This document shows positions 1 to 9,105 of a stretch of DNA of 64,000 nucleotides, piece after piece. Position numbers and translations under genes: made by a program. Each line of letters opens with the position of its first letter. Position 1 is the stretch's first letter. The stretch spans positions 1-64,000 of the forward strand of contig PNNF01000005.1 of assembly GCA_013824085.1 (NCBI GenBank). The letters are read 5' to 3'. This DNA is from Chlorobiaceae bacterium (lineage in GTDB: Bacteria; Bacteroidota; Ignavibacteria; Ignavibacteriales; Ignavibacteriaceae). Below the pieces are notes generated by a model. The model had not been told where the DNA came from and did no database searches. It saw only the letters and a program-made list of their open reading frames with translations.

Positions 1-292
1 CAGCGGAGTAATTGAGGCGGAGTCGAAGTCAGCGGAGTAATTGAGGCGGAGTCGAAGTCAGCGGAGTAATTGAGGCGGAGTCGAAGTCAGCGGAGTAATT
101 GAGGCGGAGTCGAAGTCAGCGGAGTCGAAGTCAGCGGAGTCGAAGTCAGCGGAGTCGAAGTCAGCGGAGTCGAAGTCAGCAAAGTAATTGAGGCGGAGTC
201 GAAGTCAGCAAAGTAATTGAGGCGGAGTCGAAGTCAGCATAGTAATTGAGGCGGAGTCGAAGTCAGCATAGTAATTGAGGCAGAGTCGAAGT
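1..292. repeat. Tandem array of 29-bp and 15-bp units
   Basis: Four contiguous 29-bp units (1-116) are followed by four 15-bp units (117-176) and four variant 29-bp units (177-292). Each long unit begins CAGCGGAGT and ends GGCGGAGTCGAAGT. The short unit CAGCGGAGTCGAAGT is the long unit minus 14 bp lying between two GGAGT copies. The last four long units drift (CAGCAAAGT twice, CAGCATAGT twice). Beyond 292 the motif decays, and 293-433 holds no gene, only the AT-rich leader of uvrA. The array may continue past the left edge. There are no spacers, and the unit contains TAA and is not a multiple of three, so it is neither CRISPR nor coding. Confidence 0.95.
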
Positions 293-433
293 CAGCATTA
301 TCAAAATCAGCAATTCCTCTCAAAAATATTTCGAGTTTCAGCTTATGAGTATATCAGCCCATTACCTCAATCAAAATAAAAATTTGTTAATTAAAATTTC
401 GATAGCTAAAATACTGATTGAATAAAAATATAT

Positions 434-3265
434 TTGGTAAGATTGGAAAAAGAAAAAATAACGATACGTGGTGCGCGTCAACATAACTTGAAAAATATTG
501 ATTTAGAAATTCCGCGAAATAGTTTTACTGTCATTACTGGCTTGAGCGGCTCAGGAAAATCATCTCTCGCATTTGATACTATTTACGCAGAAGGACAAAG
601 ACGCTATATCGAATGTCTCTCTGCTTACGCTCGTCAATTCCTTGATATGCTTGAAAAACCTGATGTCGATTTAATCGAAGGACTTTCTCCATCAATTTCT
701 ATCGAGCAAAAAGTTACTTCAGGTAATCCAAGATCAACAGTGGGAACGGTTACGGAAATCTATGATTATCTACGATTGCTCTTTGCTAAATTAGGTATTC
801 CGCATTGTTGTAACTGCGGCAGCACTATCTCTAAACAATCGTCAGCAAAAATATTTGAAACAATTCTCCAAGAAATGAATGGAAAAAAAATTCTTCTGCT
901 TGCACCAGTTGTTAGAGGAAGAAAAGGCCACTATCGAGAATTGTTTGATGAAATTCTAAAAGATGGATTCTTGAAAGTTAGAGTTGATAATGAAATAATT
1001 GAGCTCGTAAAAAATTATCATGTCGATCGATATAAGATTCACAATATTGAAATCATTATCGATAAAATTAAAATTGATAAAAATTCTGTAAGTCGGTTGA
1101 CCGAATCGATTGAAGTTGCGTTAAAATATGGCGATGGAAATATTATTGTTAATGATGGCGAAAAAGATTTTATTTTCAGTAAGCATCTTGCTTGTCTCGC
1201 TTGTGGAATAAGTTATCAAGAACTTGCACCGAACTCATTCTCATTTAATTCGCCATATGGATCTTGTCCAAAATGCGAAGGACTCGGAGAAAAAAAAGAA
1301 CTCGATCTTTCGTTAATAATTCCTGATTGGGATAAATCTATCAATGAAGAAGGGATAGCTGCACTAGGGAAGCCCCGCAGCACTTGGATATTTACTCAGC
1401 TTGAAGCCGTAACAGAATATTTTAAATTCGATTACAACACCAAGTTGAAAGACTTGACAAAAGAACAAAAGGAAATTCTACTCAACGGTTCTAAAGAAAA
1501 AATTCCTTTTAGTTACAGCTATGGCGGCAGCAAAGCAGTAAATTATTTTCATAAATTTAATGGAGTTTTGAGTTATCTAAATAATTATTATAGCACAACC
1601 AGCTCATCAAATATGCGTGAGTGGGTTGAATCTTTTATGAATACTGCACGATGTTCAGAATGTAATGGCGGAAGATTAAAAAAAGAATCGTTATCAGTTA
1701 AGTTTCAAGGAAAAAATATTTCCGAAATTACTCAACTCTCGATTCAGCGGTGTAAAGAATTTTTTGAAAAAATAAAACTTACTGGAAATGATGAAATAAT
1801 TTTTCGACCGATACTCAAAGAAATTTTATCTCGACTTCATTTCCTTTTGAATGTCGGGCTTGAATATTTATCGCTTGATAGAAGTGCTCGTACATTATCT
1901 GGAGGCGAATCACAACGAATTAGATTAGCTACACAAATAGGAACACAGCTCGCAGGCGTGCTTTATGTACTTGATGAACCAAGCATTGGTTTGCATCAAA
2001 GTGATAATTTAAAACTTATCGATTCGCTAAAACAGTTGCGTGATTTAAATAATACTGTAATTGTTGTTGAGCACGATAAGGAAACAATTTATAATTCAGA
2101 TTACTTAATTGATTTGGGGCCTGCTGCAGGTGAACACGGTGGTGAAATTTGTGCCATTGGTGAAACTAATAAATTAATTTACTCGAACAATGAGTTCAGT
2201 TCAATTACTCTCGATTATTTAAGTGGAAAAAAAGAAATATCAATTCCCAAAGCAAGAAGAATTGGAAATAATAAAACTATTGAGCTGCTTGGTGCAAGCG
2301 GTAATAATCTTCAAAATATTGATCTTAAAATTCCACTTGGCAGATTAATTGCAGTTACTGGAGTGAGTGGCTCTGGCAAATCAAGTCTGTTAAATGAAAC
2401 TTTTGTAAAAATATTAATGAGAGATATTTATAAATCAAAAGTTGTTCCACTCCCTTACAAAAAAATTGTTGGCTTAGAAAATATCGACAAAGTAATTGAG
2501 ATAGATCAAACACCAATTGGGCGAACTCCAAGATCGAATCCCGCTACTTATACTGGATTGTTTCAGCACATTCGCGATTTGTATTCACAGTTGCCTGAAT
2601 CAAAAGTAAGAGGTTATCCAACTGGTAGATTTAGTTTCAATGTAAGCGGCGGAAGATGCGAAGAGTGTAAAGGTGATGGACTCAAAAAAATTGAGATGAA
2701 TTTTCTTCCTGATGTTTATGTGCAATGTGAATCTTGTAAAGGCAAAAGATATAACCGCGAAACTCTTGAAATATTATTTAAAACAAAATCGATTTCAGAT
2801 TTGCTCGAAATGAGAGTTGAAGAAGCGCTTGATTTTTTTGAAGACCTACCAAGAATAAAAAGAAAAGTAAAAGCAATAAACGACGTTGGTCTTGGCTATA
2901 TCAGACTTGGTCAGCAAGCAACTACACTTTCGGGTGGAGAAGCACAAAGAGTAAAACTCGCCGCTGAGCTTAGTAAAATCGGGACGGGAAATACAATCTA
3001 TATTTTAGATGAACCAACTACAGGGCTTCACTTTGATGATGTGAGAGTTTTGTTGAACGTCTTAAATAAACTTGTCGATAAAGGAAATACGGTAATCATC
3101 ATTGAGCACAATCTCGACGTTATAAAATCAGCCGATTGGATTATTGACCTTGGGCCAAAAGGTGGAGAGTATGGTGGACAAATAATTGCAGAAGGAACTC
3201 CCGAAGAATTAATTTTGAATGAAGCAAGTGTTACGGGAAAATTTTTAAGTAAAGAATTAAAATAA
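434..3265 (+). CDS. uvrA: Excinuclease ABC subunit A
   Basis: UvrA is the damage-sensing ATPase of nucleotide excision repair; it dimerises and loads UvrB at lesions. At 943 residues it has full family length. The first Walker A (GLSGSGKSS) is at 36-44, the first zinc module uses C254, C257, C278 and C281, and an LSGGES signature lies near 488. The second half has another Walker A (GVSGSGKSS) near 643, a CxxC zinc module near 740 and LSGGEAQ near 833. The TTG start at 434 has no clear Shine-Dalgarno; a second TTG at 443 is also possible. The start is uncertain, the identity is not. Confidence 0.97.
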   Translation: MVRLEKEKITIRGARQHNLKNIDLEIPRNSFTVITGLSGSGKSSLAFDTIYAEGQRRYIECLSAYARQFLDMLEKPDVDLIEGLSPSISIEQKVTSGNPRSTVGTVTEIYDYLRLLFAKLGIPHCCNCGSTISKQSSAKIFETILQEMNGKKILLLAPVVRGRKGHYRELFDEILKDGFLKVRVDNEIIELVKNYHVDRYKIHNIEIIIDKIKIDKNSVSRLTESIEVALKYGDGNIIVNDGEKDFIFSKHLACLACGISYQELAPNSFSFNSPYGSCPKCEGLGEKKELDLSLIIPDWDKSINEEGIAALGKPRSTWIFTQLEAVTEYFKFDYNTKLKDLTKEQKEILLNGSKEKIPFSYSYGGSKAVNYFHKFNGVLSYLNNYYSTTSSSNMREWVESFMNTARCSECNGGRLKKESLSVKFQGKNISEITQLSIQRCKEFFEKIKLTGNDEIIFRPILKEILSRLHFLLNVGLEYLSLDRSARTLSGGESQRIRLATQIGTQLAGVLYVLDEPSIGLHQSDNLKLIDSLKQLRDLNNTVIVVEHDKETIYNSDYLIDLGPAAGEHGGEICAIGETNKLIYSNNEFSSITLDYLSGKKEISIPKARRIGNNKTIELLGASGNNLQNIDLKIPLGRLIAVTGVSGSGKSSLLNETFVKILMRDIYKSKVVPLPYKKIVGLENIDKVIEIDQTPIGRTPRSNPATYTGLFQHIRDLYSQLPESKVRGYPTGRFSFNVSGGRCEECKGDGLKKIEMNFLPDVYVQCESCKGKRYNRETLEILFKTKSISDLLEMRVEEALDFFEDLPRIKRKVKAINDVGLGYIRLGQQATTLSGGEAQRVKLAAELSKIGTGNTIYILDEPTTGLHFDDVRVLLNVLNKLVDKGNTVIIIEHNLDVIKSADWIIDLGPKGGEYGGQIIAEGTPEELILNEASVTGKFLSKELK

Positions 3266-3282
3266 TTTTAGTGAGGCATCAA

Positions 3283-3636
3283 ATGGAAGATACAATAAAT
3301 CAAAAAAAACAATATAGAGCAGAGATGAACGAAAAAATATTAAATTCTGGCTTCCGTGATTTTAATAAATTTTTTGCTCTCGATAATAAAGCTTATCACA
3401 AAGGAACACTTGACACAAAGACAAAAGAACTGATGGGCTTAGTTGGCTCAATGGTACTGCGTTGTAACGATTGTATTTTTTATCATATCGATCGTTCGAT
3501 TGAAGAAGGTGCAACTCGCGAAGAACTTCATGAAACAATGAATATCGCACTAATAATTGGTGGCTCAATTGTTATCCCTCACTTAAGATTTGCTTTTGAG
3601 TCGATGGATAAACTGTTTGATAAAAAGCAAGAATAA
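3283..3636 (+). CDS. Carboxymuconolactone decarboxylase / AhpD-like protein
   Basis: A 117-residue cytoplasmic protein with the AhpD-like signature CNDCIFYH (CxxC followed by His) in a helical context and the sequence EEGATREEL after it. AhpD-type proteins use the two cysteines as a thiol redox pair; others in the family are decarboxylases. The ATG at 3283 is preferred over an in-frame GTG at 3271, because GTGAGG sits just upstream of the ATG as a ribosome-binding site. It lies 17 bp after uvrA and may be cotranscribed. The substrate is unknown. Confidence 0.8.
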   Translation: MEDTINQKKQYRAEMNEKILNSGFRDFNKFFALDNKAYHKGTLDTKTKELMGLVGSMVLRCNDCIFYHIDRSIEEGATREELHETMNIALIIGGSIVIPHLRFAFESMDKLFDKKQE

Positions 3637-3772
3637 GTAAAAAGAATTTGGATGAAGAATAAAAATCTGATTCAATAAATTGTTGAAAGAAACAGATCAA
3701 TAAAAATCTTTAGGACAAAACCGATAAAAATATAAACAAAAAAAAAGAAAGAAATTTTTTCAAGGATTGAGT

Positions 3773-4258
3773 ATGAAACTAATTTTCACAAAAGAAAATA
3801 TTATTAAGGGCGGACTAATTTATTGCATTGGTGATACTATTGCAGCTCTAATTACAAATGATTTTTCAATTTCTCGAATGATTGGAATTTTATTAATGGG
3901 TGCAACAATTTACGCATTTGAAATACCAAATTATTTAGCTTGGCTTAACAATCGAAATTTCGGTTCATCTGCAAAAGCTAACATTATTCGTATGGTACTT
4001 TTTTCACTTTACTTCAATCCTCTTTGGATCGCAAGACACTTGTTACTCTTAAATATTTTTTCGGGTGATTTTCAAAAAATTAATTGGAGCTTGATGTCAA
4101 TAAGTTTGGACTCATTTATCTATAGCATTCCAATTTCTTTGGCGGGTAATTATGTTATTCAGAATGTAATTCCATTCCAGCATAGATTTCCATCGACAGC
4201 AATCTTCTCTGGATTTATGGCAATTTATTATGCTTTGAGCGAAACTTTATTCGGTTAA
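3773..4258 (+). CDS. Mpv17/PMP22-like integral membrane protein (tentative)
   Basis: A 161-residue protein with about four hydrophobic segments. The order of features recalls eukaryotic Mpv17/PMP22: an early GD pair, an R-x(5)-MG helix ending in a PNYLAWL segment, a W-x(5)-SLDSF segment, then an N-Y...P...R run before the last helix. Identity is low and this is by eye only. ATG at 3773 is chosen because AAGGA lies 6 bp upstream; an in-frame TTG at 3767 overlaps that site. It stands alone between the AhpD-like gene and rdgB. The function is unknown. Confidence 0.45.
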   Translation: MKLIFTKENIIKGGLIYCIGDTIAALITNDFSISRMIGILLMGATIYAFEIPNYLAWLNNRNFGSSAKANIIRMVLFSLYFNPLWIARHLLLLNIFSGDFQKINWSLMSISLDSFIYSIPISLAGNYVIQNVIPFQHRFPSTAIFSGFMAIYYALSETLFG

Positions 4259-4296
4259 ATTTGAACTAATATTTTAAAAATATAATTTAAAACTCA

Positions 4297-4887
4297 ATGG
4301 ATAAAATAATTTTTGCTTCGCGCAATGAAGGTAAAATTAGAGAAGTAAGAGAGATACTCAAAAATGATTTTGAGGTATTAAGTATTGATGGAATTGAACT
4401 TCACGAAGTAATTGAAAATGGAAAAACCTTTGAAGAGAACGCTAAGAAAAAAGCTGTCGAAGTTTACAATCAACTTTTTGTTCCAATAATAGCTGATGAT
4501 TCAGGAATCTCAGTTGAACAGCTAAATGGTTTGCCCGGTGTTGACTCAAAAATATTTGCAGGCGAAAATGCAACTGATGAAATGAATAATCAAAAATTGA
4601 TTAACGAAATTTCTAAATTCAATCCGCCTCACTTAGCAAAGTATGTTTGTTGTGCTGTTTATTACGATGGGAAAAATTTAATTTCAACTTTTGGAGAATG
4701 TGAAGGAAGAATCACAACAACACCAAATGGGGCCAATGGATTTGGGTACGATCCATTGTTTCTACCCAATGGATTCAATGTTACAATGGCAGAAATTGAT
4801 GCCGAAACAAAGAATAAAATTAGTCATAGGTTTAAAGCTTTTTCTTTACTCAAAGAATTAATTAAAAAAAATGGAGATGAATTATGA
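4297..4887 (+). CDS. rdgB: Non-canonical purine NTP pyrophosphatase (RdgB/HAM1)
   Basis: RdgB hydrolyses ITP, dITP and XTP to monophosphates and so keeps deaminated purines out of DNA and RNA. The 196-residue length is normal. The nucleotide-binding SRNEGK motif is at 8-13, followed by ADDSG near 68, GFGYDPLF near 150 and SHR near 178, all in family order. Its last codons overlap the start of the following lipoprotein gene by 4 bp (ATGA), so the two are translationally coupled. Confidence 0.95.
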   Translation: MDKIIFASRNEGKIREVREILKNDFEVLSIDGIELHEVIENGKTFEENAKKKAVEVYNQLFVPIIADDSGISVEQLNGLPGVDSKIFAGENATDEMNNQKLINEISKFNPPHLAKYVCCAVYYDGKNLISTFGECEGRITTTPNGANGFGYDPLFLPNGFNVTMAEIDAETKNKISHRFKAFSLLKELIKKNGDEL

Positions 4888-5645
4888 AAAAAATAATGAT
4901 TGTTATTTTATTAGGATTATTTTTTGTTAGTTGTAAGGAAGGGGACACTTCAACTAATCCACCAGCTTTTTCTGATGATTATTTCCCTTCTCATATTGGA
5001 TATACACTTGGATATCAGCTTGATTCTATTGCTCAATCTGGAATTCCAGTAAAAATCGGAAACAGATTTACTACTGTAACTAAAGATACATTAATTGCGG
5101 GCACACCTTATCGAATTTTTTCAGATTCTATTGTGATAAACAACGTAACATCACGCGGTCAAAGTTTTGTCCGCAGTAGTTCTGCAGGAGTATATTATTT
5201 TATTGATACTTCTGGCTTATCGTTGGTTGTTCCAGATAGCCTAAGAAGATTAATGCTAATTGATCGAGAAGTAACAGCGCTTTCATATCCCCTGACAATT
5301 GGAAGAAGTTGGGCACCGTTTCGATTGACCTTCCTCAATATTCCAATAATTGATTTTACAGCATTAGTTGAGGCTGAGGAAAAAATTCAAATAAATGCAA
5401 ACAACACAAATTATAATTTTGATGCGAAAAGAATTGGTTATCGATTAAAATTATTTATTCCTGATTTAACTATGACGGGCAACGTTATTAATCTTGAGTT
5501 TAATGCTAAAGGTTGGTTTGTAAAAGGAATTGGATTAGTGAAGTTGGAAGGGAATAGTTCAATAATTGGATTTTTTAATGGTGGCGATATAAATATTTCG
5601 GATACCACTTCGGTGCTGTCACAGAAATTAATTTCATTCAAATAG
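4884..5645 (+). CDS. Predicted lipoprotein of unknown function
   Basis: A 253-residue protein with a lysine-rich start, a hydrophobic stretch and a lipobox ending FVSC at residue 17, so it should be lipidated and sent to the envelope. The mature part has many beta-prone segments and no motif I recognise. The start overlaps the end of rdgB by 4 bp. Convergent menG ends only 6 bp away, leaving no room for a terminator. Confidence 0.75.
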   Translation: MKKIMIVILLGLFFVSCKEGDTSTNPPAFSDDYFPSHIGYTLGYQLDSIAQSGIPVKIGNRFTTVTKDTLIAGTPYRIFSDSIVINNVTSRGQSFVRSSSAGVYYFIDTSGLSLVVPDSLRRLMLIDREVTALSYPLTIGRSWAPFRLTFLNIPIIDFTALVEAEEKIQINANNTNYNFDAKRIGYRLKLFIPDLTMTGNVINLEFNAKGWFVKGIGLVKLEGNSSIIGFFNGGDINISDTTSVLSQKLISFK

Positions 5646-5651
5646 AAATTT

Positions 5652-6335
5652 TTATTTCGTTGCAATAACTACTTGAACTAAGCCGAATGTTAGCAAGTGT
5701 TTTTCAACGCTTCTGAATTTTGCTTGATAAAATATCTTTTCAAGGTCAACATTTTTGTCAAACTCTTCTACTGAGTCGGGCAAATATGTATATGCACTTT
5801 TATCTTTAGAAATTATTTTCCCGATGATTGGTAAAATATGTTTGAAGTAAGAGCGATAAATAAATTTTAAGATTATATTTTTCGGCATACTAAATTCAAG
5901 CACAATAACTTTTCCATCTTTTCTCAATACATCATAGAAAGAATTAAAAGCTGTCTGAATTTCATAAAAATTTCTAACACCAAAAGCGACAGTAATTTTA
6001 GAAAAAACATTTGGCTTGAATGGAAGAATTTCAGCAACCAATCTCACATTTCTTCCCGAAATCCATTTCGATTTTTTGTTAAACAGCGTTAACATATTAA
6101 AAGAAAAGTCAGCAGCAAAAATATTTTGCACACCCATTCTTTTTGATTCAATCGCAAAGTCACCAGTTCCGCAAGCAATATCGAGCAGCACATCATTAGA
6201 TTTAATCTCAGACAACTTAAGCGCCTTTTTTCTCCAATAAATATCAATGCCAGCACTAAGTAAATGATTGAGCAAATCGTATCGATAAGCAATCGAATCA
6301 AACATCATTCTGACTTGTTCTTTTTTGTTCATCAT
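5652..6335 (-). CDS. menG: Demethylmenaquinone methyltransferase (MenG/UbiE family)
   Basis: A SAM-dependent C-methyltransferase that converts demethylmenaquinone to menaquinone, the last step of quinone synthesis. The 227 residues show the family N-terminus (FDSIAYRYDLLNHLLS), the SAM-binding LDIACGTGDFA loop, VAFGVRN and LEFSMP. No ubiquinone genes are seen and the window carries a menaquinone-type succinate dehydrogenase, hence menG. It is third in a minus-strand unit after rsmA and the PAP2 gene, with an ATGA overlap. Two adjacent ATGs (6335 and 6332) are possible starts. Confidence 0.92.
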   Translation of the reverse strand: MMNKKEQVRMMFDSIAYRYDLLNHLLSAGIDIYWRKKALKLSEIKSNDVLLDIACGTGDFAIESKRMGVQNIFAADFSFNMLTLFNKKSKWISGRNVRLVAEILPFKPNVFSKITVAFGVRNFYEIQTAFNSFYDVLRKDGKVIVLEFSMPKNIILKFIYRSYFKHILPIIGKIISKDKSAYTYLPDSVEEFDKNVDLEKIFYQAKFRSVEKHLLTFGLVQVVIATK

Positions 6336-7267
6336 AAAATTTTTTTATTTGAAAAATTTTCATTCCACCAATTATTAATATGCTTTGCCGACCACATTGT
6401 AGCCGCAAGCCAAACTAATGATGCTACAAGATCAATCACATAATGGTAGCGTAAATAAACGGTGGAAATTATTAAAAGAATTCCTGTTACAAGCAATAGA
6501 TATCTGAACCTGTCGTTAAACTTAAAAGCGAGGATCATCGTGATGAGTGTTACCAAAGTATGTCCACTCGGAAAAACATCACGTTGCACAGTTTCCATAG
6601 GTATAGCAGAACCTGGAGGAGCGCCGCCACCAACATTCACCAAATTTCGAAAAAACTCTGCAGCAAAAATTCCGGGTAACTCTACATCTGTTTGCGAAAA
6701 ATCATGAAGCGTAAATCTTGGACCAACTCCAGGCACCATAAAGTATCCGAAGTATGAAAGTAAAAATCCAAGTACAACTGCAAACATTACATATTTTGAT
6801 TCTTTCTGTTTATTGTTCAGCCAAAGTGAAATTGCCAGAATGATTGGCAAAAAGTAGAATGAAAAATAAACGAACTGCAGTATCTCAGTAATAATTGGAT
6901 GAGCAAATTGATGCATCCAAACAGTTGGATCAGTGCCGAACATAAATCGATCAATAGCAATTAGTTGTGCGTCATAATCTATTGGTCGCAGTGGTTTGAT
7001 AAAAACATTTGTTAGTTTGTAAGAGAGCAAAACCATCGGCGGCAAATACCAATAATGAATTTGTCTTATCCAGAATGTATTTTTCTTCAGATGAAGATTT
7101 GCAATAAAAAAAATAAAAGCAATCAGAAGAACTGAAATTGCAACGACCCAATACCAGTTGCTAATAGAAGCGTGAAATAATAAAGCAGTGATTGTAAGAA
7201 GTAAATAAAAAATTACAACTACAAAATCAGTAACATTTAACGGAGAAAATATTTTTTTCAAATTCAT
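6332..7267 (-). CDS. PAP2-family membrane phosphatase
   Basis: A 311-residue membrane protein with about six predicted helices. The C-terminal half has the PAP2 core: PSGHT in motif 2 and RYHYVIDL carrying the second catalytic His of motif 3. Family members remove phosphate from lipid phosphates or transfer inositol-phosphate groups, with the active site facing out of the cytoplasm. It overlaps rsmA and menG by 4 bp each. A role in polyprenyl- or phospholipid-phosphate turnover is an inference. Confidence 0.85.
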   Translation of the reverse strand: MNLKKIFSPLNVTDFVVVIFYLLLTITALLFHASISNWYWVVAISVLLIAFIFFIANLHLKKNTFWIRQIHYWYLPPMVLLSYKLTNVFIKPLRPIDYDAQLIAIDRFMFGTDPTVWMHQFAHPIITEILQFVYFSFYFLPIILAISLWLNNKQKESKYVMFAVVLGFLLSYFGYFMVPGVGPRFTLHDFSQTDVELPGIFAAEFFRNLVNVGGGAPPGSAIPMETVQRDVFPSGHTLVTLITMILAFKFNDRFRYLLLVTGILLIISTVYLRYHYVIDLVASLVWLAATMWSAKHINNWWNENFSNKKIL

Positions 7268-8061
7268 TTTTTATTTTTATGATAATAATTTGCAAGAGTA
7301 ATAAATTCAGCTAAATCCAATTGTTCTGCCCTTAATGATAAGTCAACACCACAGTTGGAAAAATCAAACTCTGCAAATATACCATTTCGTAAAGAATTTT
7401 TTAAAGTCTTTCGGCGTGTACTGAATGCTGCTTTTACAATTTTAATAAATATTTTTTCGTCAATTAAATCTGTAACTATCTCCTTAAAGCTAATTTTAAT
7501 AACAGCAGAAAAAACTTTGGGCTTTGGAAAAAAGACATTAGGAGAAACCTTAAAACATAATTCTGTGTCGCCAAAAGTATTTAAAATTACTGCAAGAATT
7601 CCATAATCTTTTGTCCCTTTTTTTGCAGTTATTCTTTGTGCTACCTCAAGTTGAACCAAGAATACAGCGTCTTTAACGATTGCTCTTTTTTCTAACAACT
7701 TAAAAATTATTGGAGAAGTAATATTGTAAGGAATGTTTCCAGCGACTCTAATTTTTTTAGTTTTATCTTTTTGTAATTCATCTAAATCAATTTGTAGAAA
7801 ATCACTAACAATTAAATTTATTCGCGGAAATTTTTTTATTAGTAATTCACTTATTCTTTTATCGATTTCAACGCAACATAAATTTTCAACTTTGTCGTAA
7901 AGAAATTCAGTGAGTGCACCTAAGCCGGGACCAATCTCAACAAATTGGTCATTCTGCTGTGGGTCGATGACTTCAGTAATTTTTCGCAAAATATTTTTAT
8001 CTTGAAGATAATTCTGCCCAAAATTTTTTAACGGAACAATTTTTTTATTATCGATTTTCAT
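7264..8061 (-). CDS. rsmA: 16S rRNA (A1518/A1519) dimethyltransferase
   Basis: RsmA (KsgA) dimethylates two adjacent adenines in helix 45 of 16S rRNA during small-subunit maturation. The 265 residues carry FGQNYL near the start, the SAM site EIGPGLG at 42-48, the catalytic NIPYN at 109-113 and FFPKPKV later. It heads a three-gene minus-strand unit (rsmA, PAP2, menG) and is divergent from the ROK kinase. Confidence 0.96.
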   Translation of the reverse strand: MKIDNKKIVPLKNFGQNYLQDKNILRKITEVIDPQQNDQFVEIGPGLGALTEFLYDKVENLCCVEIDKRISELLIKKFPRINLIVSDFLQIDLDELQKDKTKKIRVAGNIPYNITSPIIFKLLEKRAIVKDAVFLVQLEVAQRITAKKGTKDYGILAVILNTFGDTELCFKVSPNVFFPKPKVFSAVIKISFKEIVTDLIDEKIFIKIVKAAFSTRRKTLKNSLRNGIFAEFDFSNCGVDLSLRAEQLDLAEFITLANYYHKNKK

Positions 8062-8070
8062 ACCTATTTT

Positions 8071-8101
8071 TGAATATAAAAAGAGTTATTCATTAAGACA
8101 A
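8071..8101 (-). promoter_or_regulatory. Possible promoter of the rsmA unit
   Basis: Read on the minus strand the gap holds TTGTCT, 17 bp, then TATATTCA. It resembles the TTG...TAnnTTTG promoters elsewhere in the window but misses the final G. The Crp-family gene has the same TATATTCA box with the same spacing. Confidence 0.3.
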
Positions 8102-8130
8102 ATTAACAATAAAAACTTTGCGGAGGACAC

Positions 8131-9105
8131 TTGGAAAAAAGTTGTATCATTAGTATCGATATGGGTGGAACAAAAATGTTAGCTGCCAAAGTTAGTTCAA
8201 AAGAGGGAATTGTTGCTCGTGTAAAAAAAGCTACGAAAGTTGGAAAGGAAAAAATTAATTATGCAAAAGCTTTATATGAATTGATTGAAGAAACAAAAAT
8301 TAAAGCCGAAATTTCTGATAAACATATAAAAGCAATTTGCCTTGGAGTTCCCGGTTCTGTTAATGTTGAGCTTGGTAAAATTGGAATGGCTCCAAATCTT
8401 GGAATAAAAAATTATTTCATTCAGAAAGAACTACAAAAATTTACTTCAATTCCCGTCTTAGTAGAAAATGATGTAAACCTTGCTGCGCTTGGTGGTAAAG
8501 CATTTGGACACGGCATCGGAAAAAAAAATATTTTATCTGTCTTCGTCGGAACTGGAATTGGTGCGGGCATTATAATCGATGGAAAAATTTATAGAGGCAG
8601 TTCATTTCTTGCTGGTGAAATTGGACACTTAATTGTTAATCCCAAAGGTGTTATTTGTGGTTGCGGTATGCGTGGATGTTTTGAGACTGAAGCATCTCGA
8701 ACTGCAATCGTCAGAAAAATTGTTAAAGAAATTAAAGCAGGAAAGAAAAGCAAACTTTCTGAATTGGTCAAAACAAAAACACCAATAAAGAGTAAAGCGC
8801 TTGCTGCAGCTGTGCGTGGGAATGACAAAGTAACTATTAAATATGTCGATGAAGCTTGCAATACTATTGGTGCTGTGTTGGCAAATTGCAATAACTTGAT
8901 GAACTTCGAGTTGATTGTTTTGGGTGGCGGAGTGATTGAAGCTCTGAATTTTTATATGGTACCTAAAATTAAAGAAGCATTCTTAAAATTTTCTTTAAGT
9001 GAATCTGCAAAAGCTGTAAAGATTTTACCAACTAAATTAGGTGACGATGCAGCATTGTATGGTGGAATTGTTTTGGCTGAAGAATTATTAGGAATAAAAA
9101 TTTAA
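8131..9105 (+). CDS. ROK-family sugar kinase (glucokinase-like)
   Basis: A 324-residue ROK protein without an N-terminal DNA-binding domain, so a kinase rather than a repressor. It has the phosphate-binding D-x-GGTK motif at 10-15, a GTGIGAG loop, and the ROK zinc motif with C176, C178 and C183 ahead of E185. Glucose or a related hexose is the likely substrate, which fits the nearby gap and pgk. The start is TTG at 8131, fixed by GGAGG 5-9 bp upstream. Its TAA shares the sequence TTAA with the stop of the convergent ABC-F gene. Confidence 0.9.
   Translation: MEKSCIISIDMGGTKMLAAKVSSKEGIVARVKKATKVGKEKINYAKALYELIEETKIKAEISDKHIKAICLGVPGSVNVELGKIGMAPNLGIKNYFIQKELQKFTSIPVLVENDVNLAALGGKAFGHGIGKKNILSVFVGTGIGAGIIIDGKIYRGSSFLAGEIGHLIVNPKGVICGCGMRGCFETEASRTAIVRKIVKEIKAGKKSKLSELVKTKTPIKSKALAAAVRGNDKVTIKYVDEACNTIGAVLANCNNLMNFELIVLGGGVIEALNFYMVPKIKEAFLKFSLSESAKAVKILPTKLGDDAALYGGIVLAEELLGIKI

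Noticed and set aside
1-292. CRISPR array or repeat protein
   Set aside because: Units are contiguous with no spacers, and the 29-bp unit contains TAA and is not a multiple of three.
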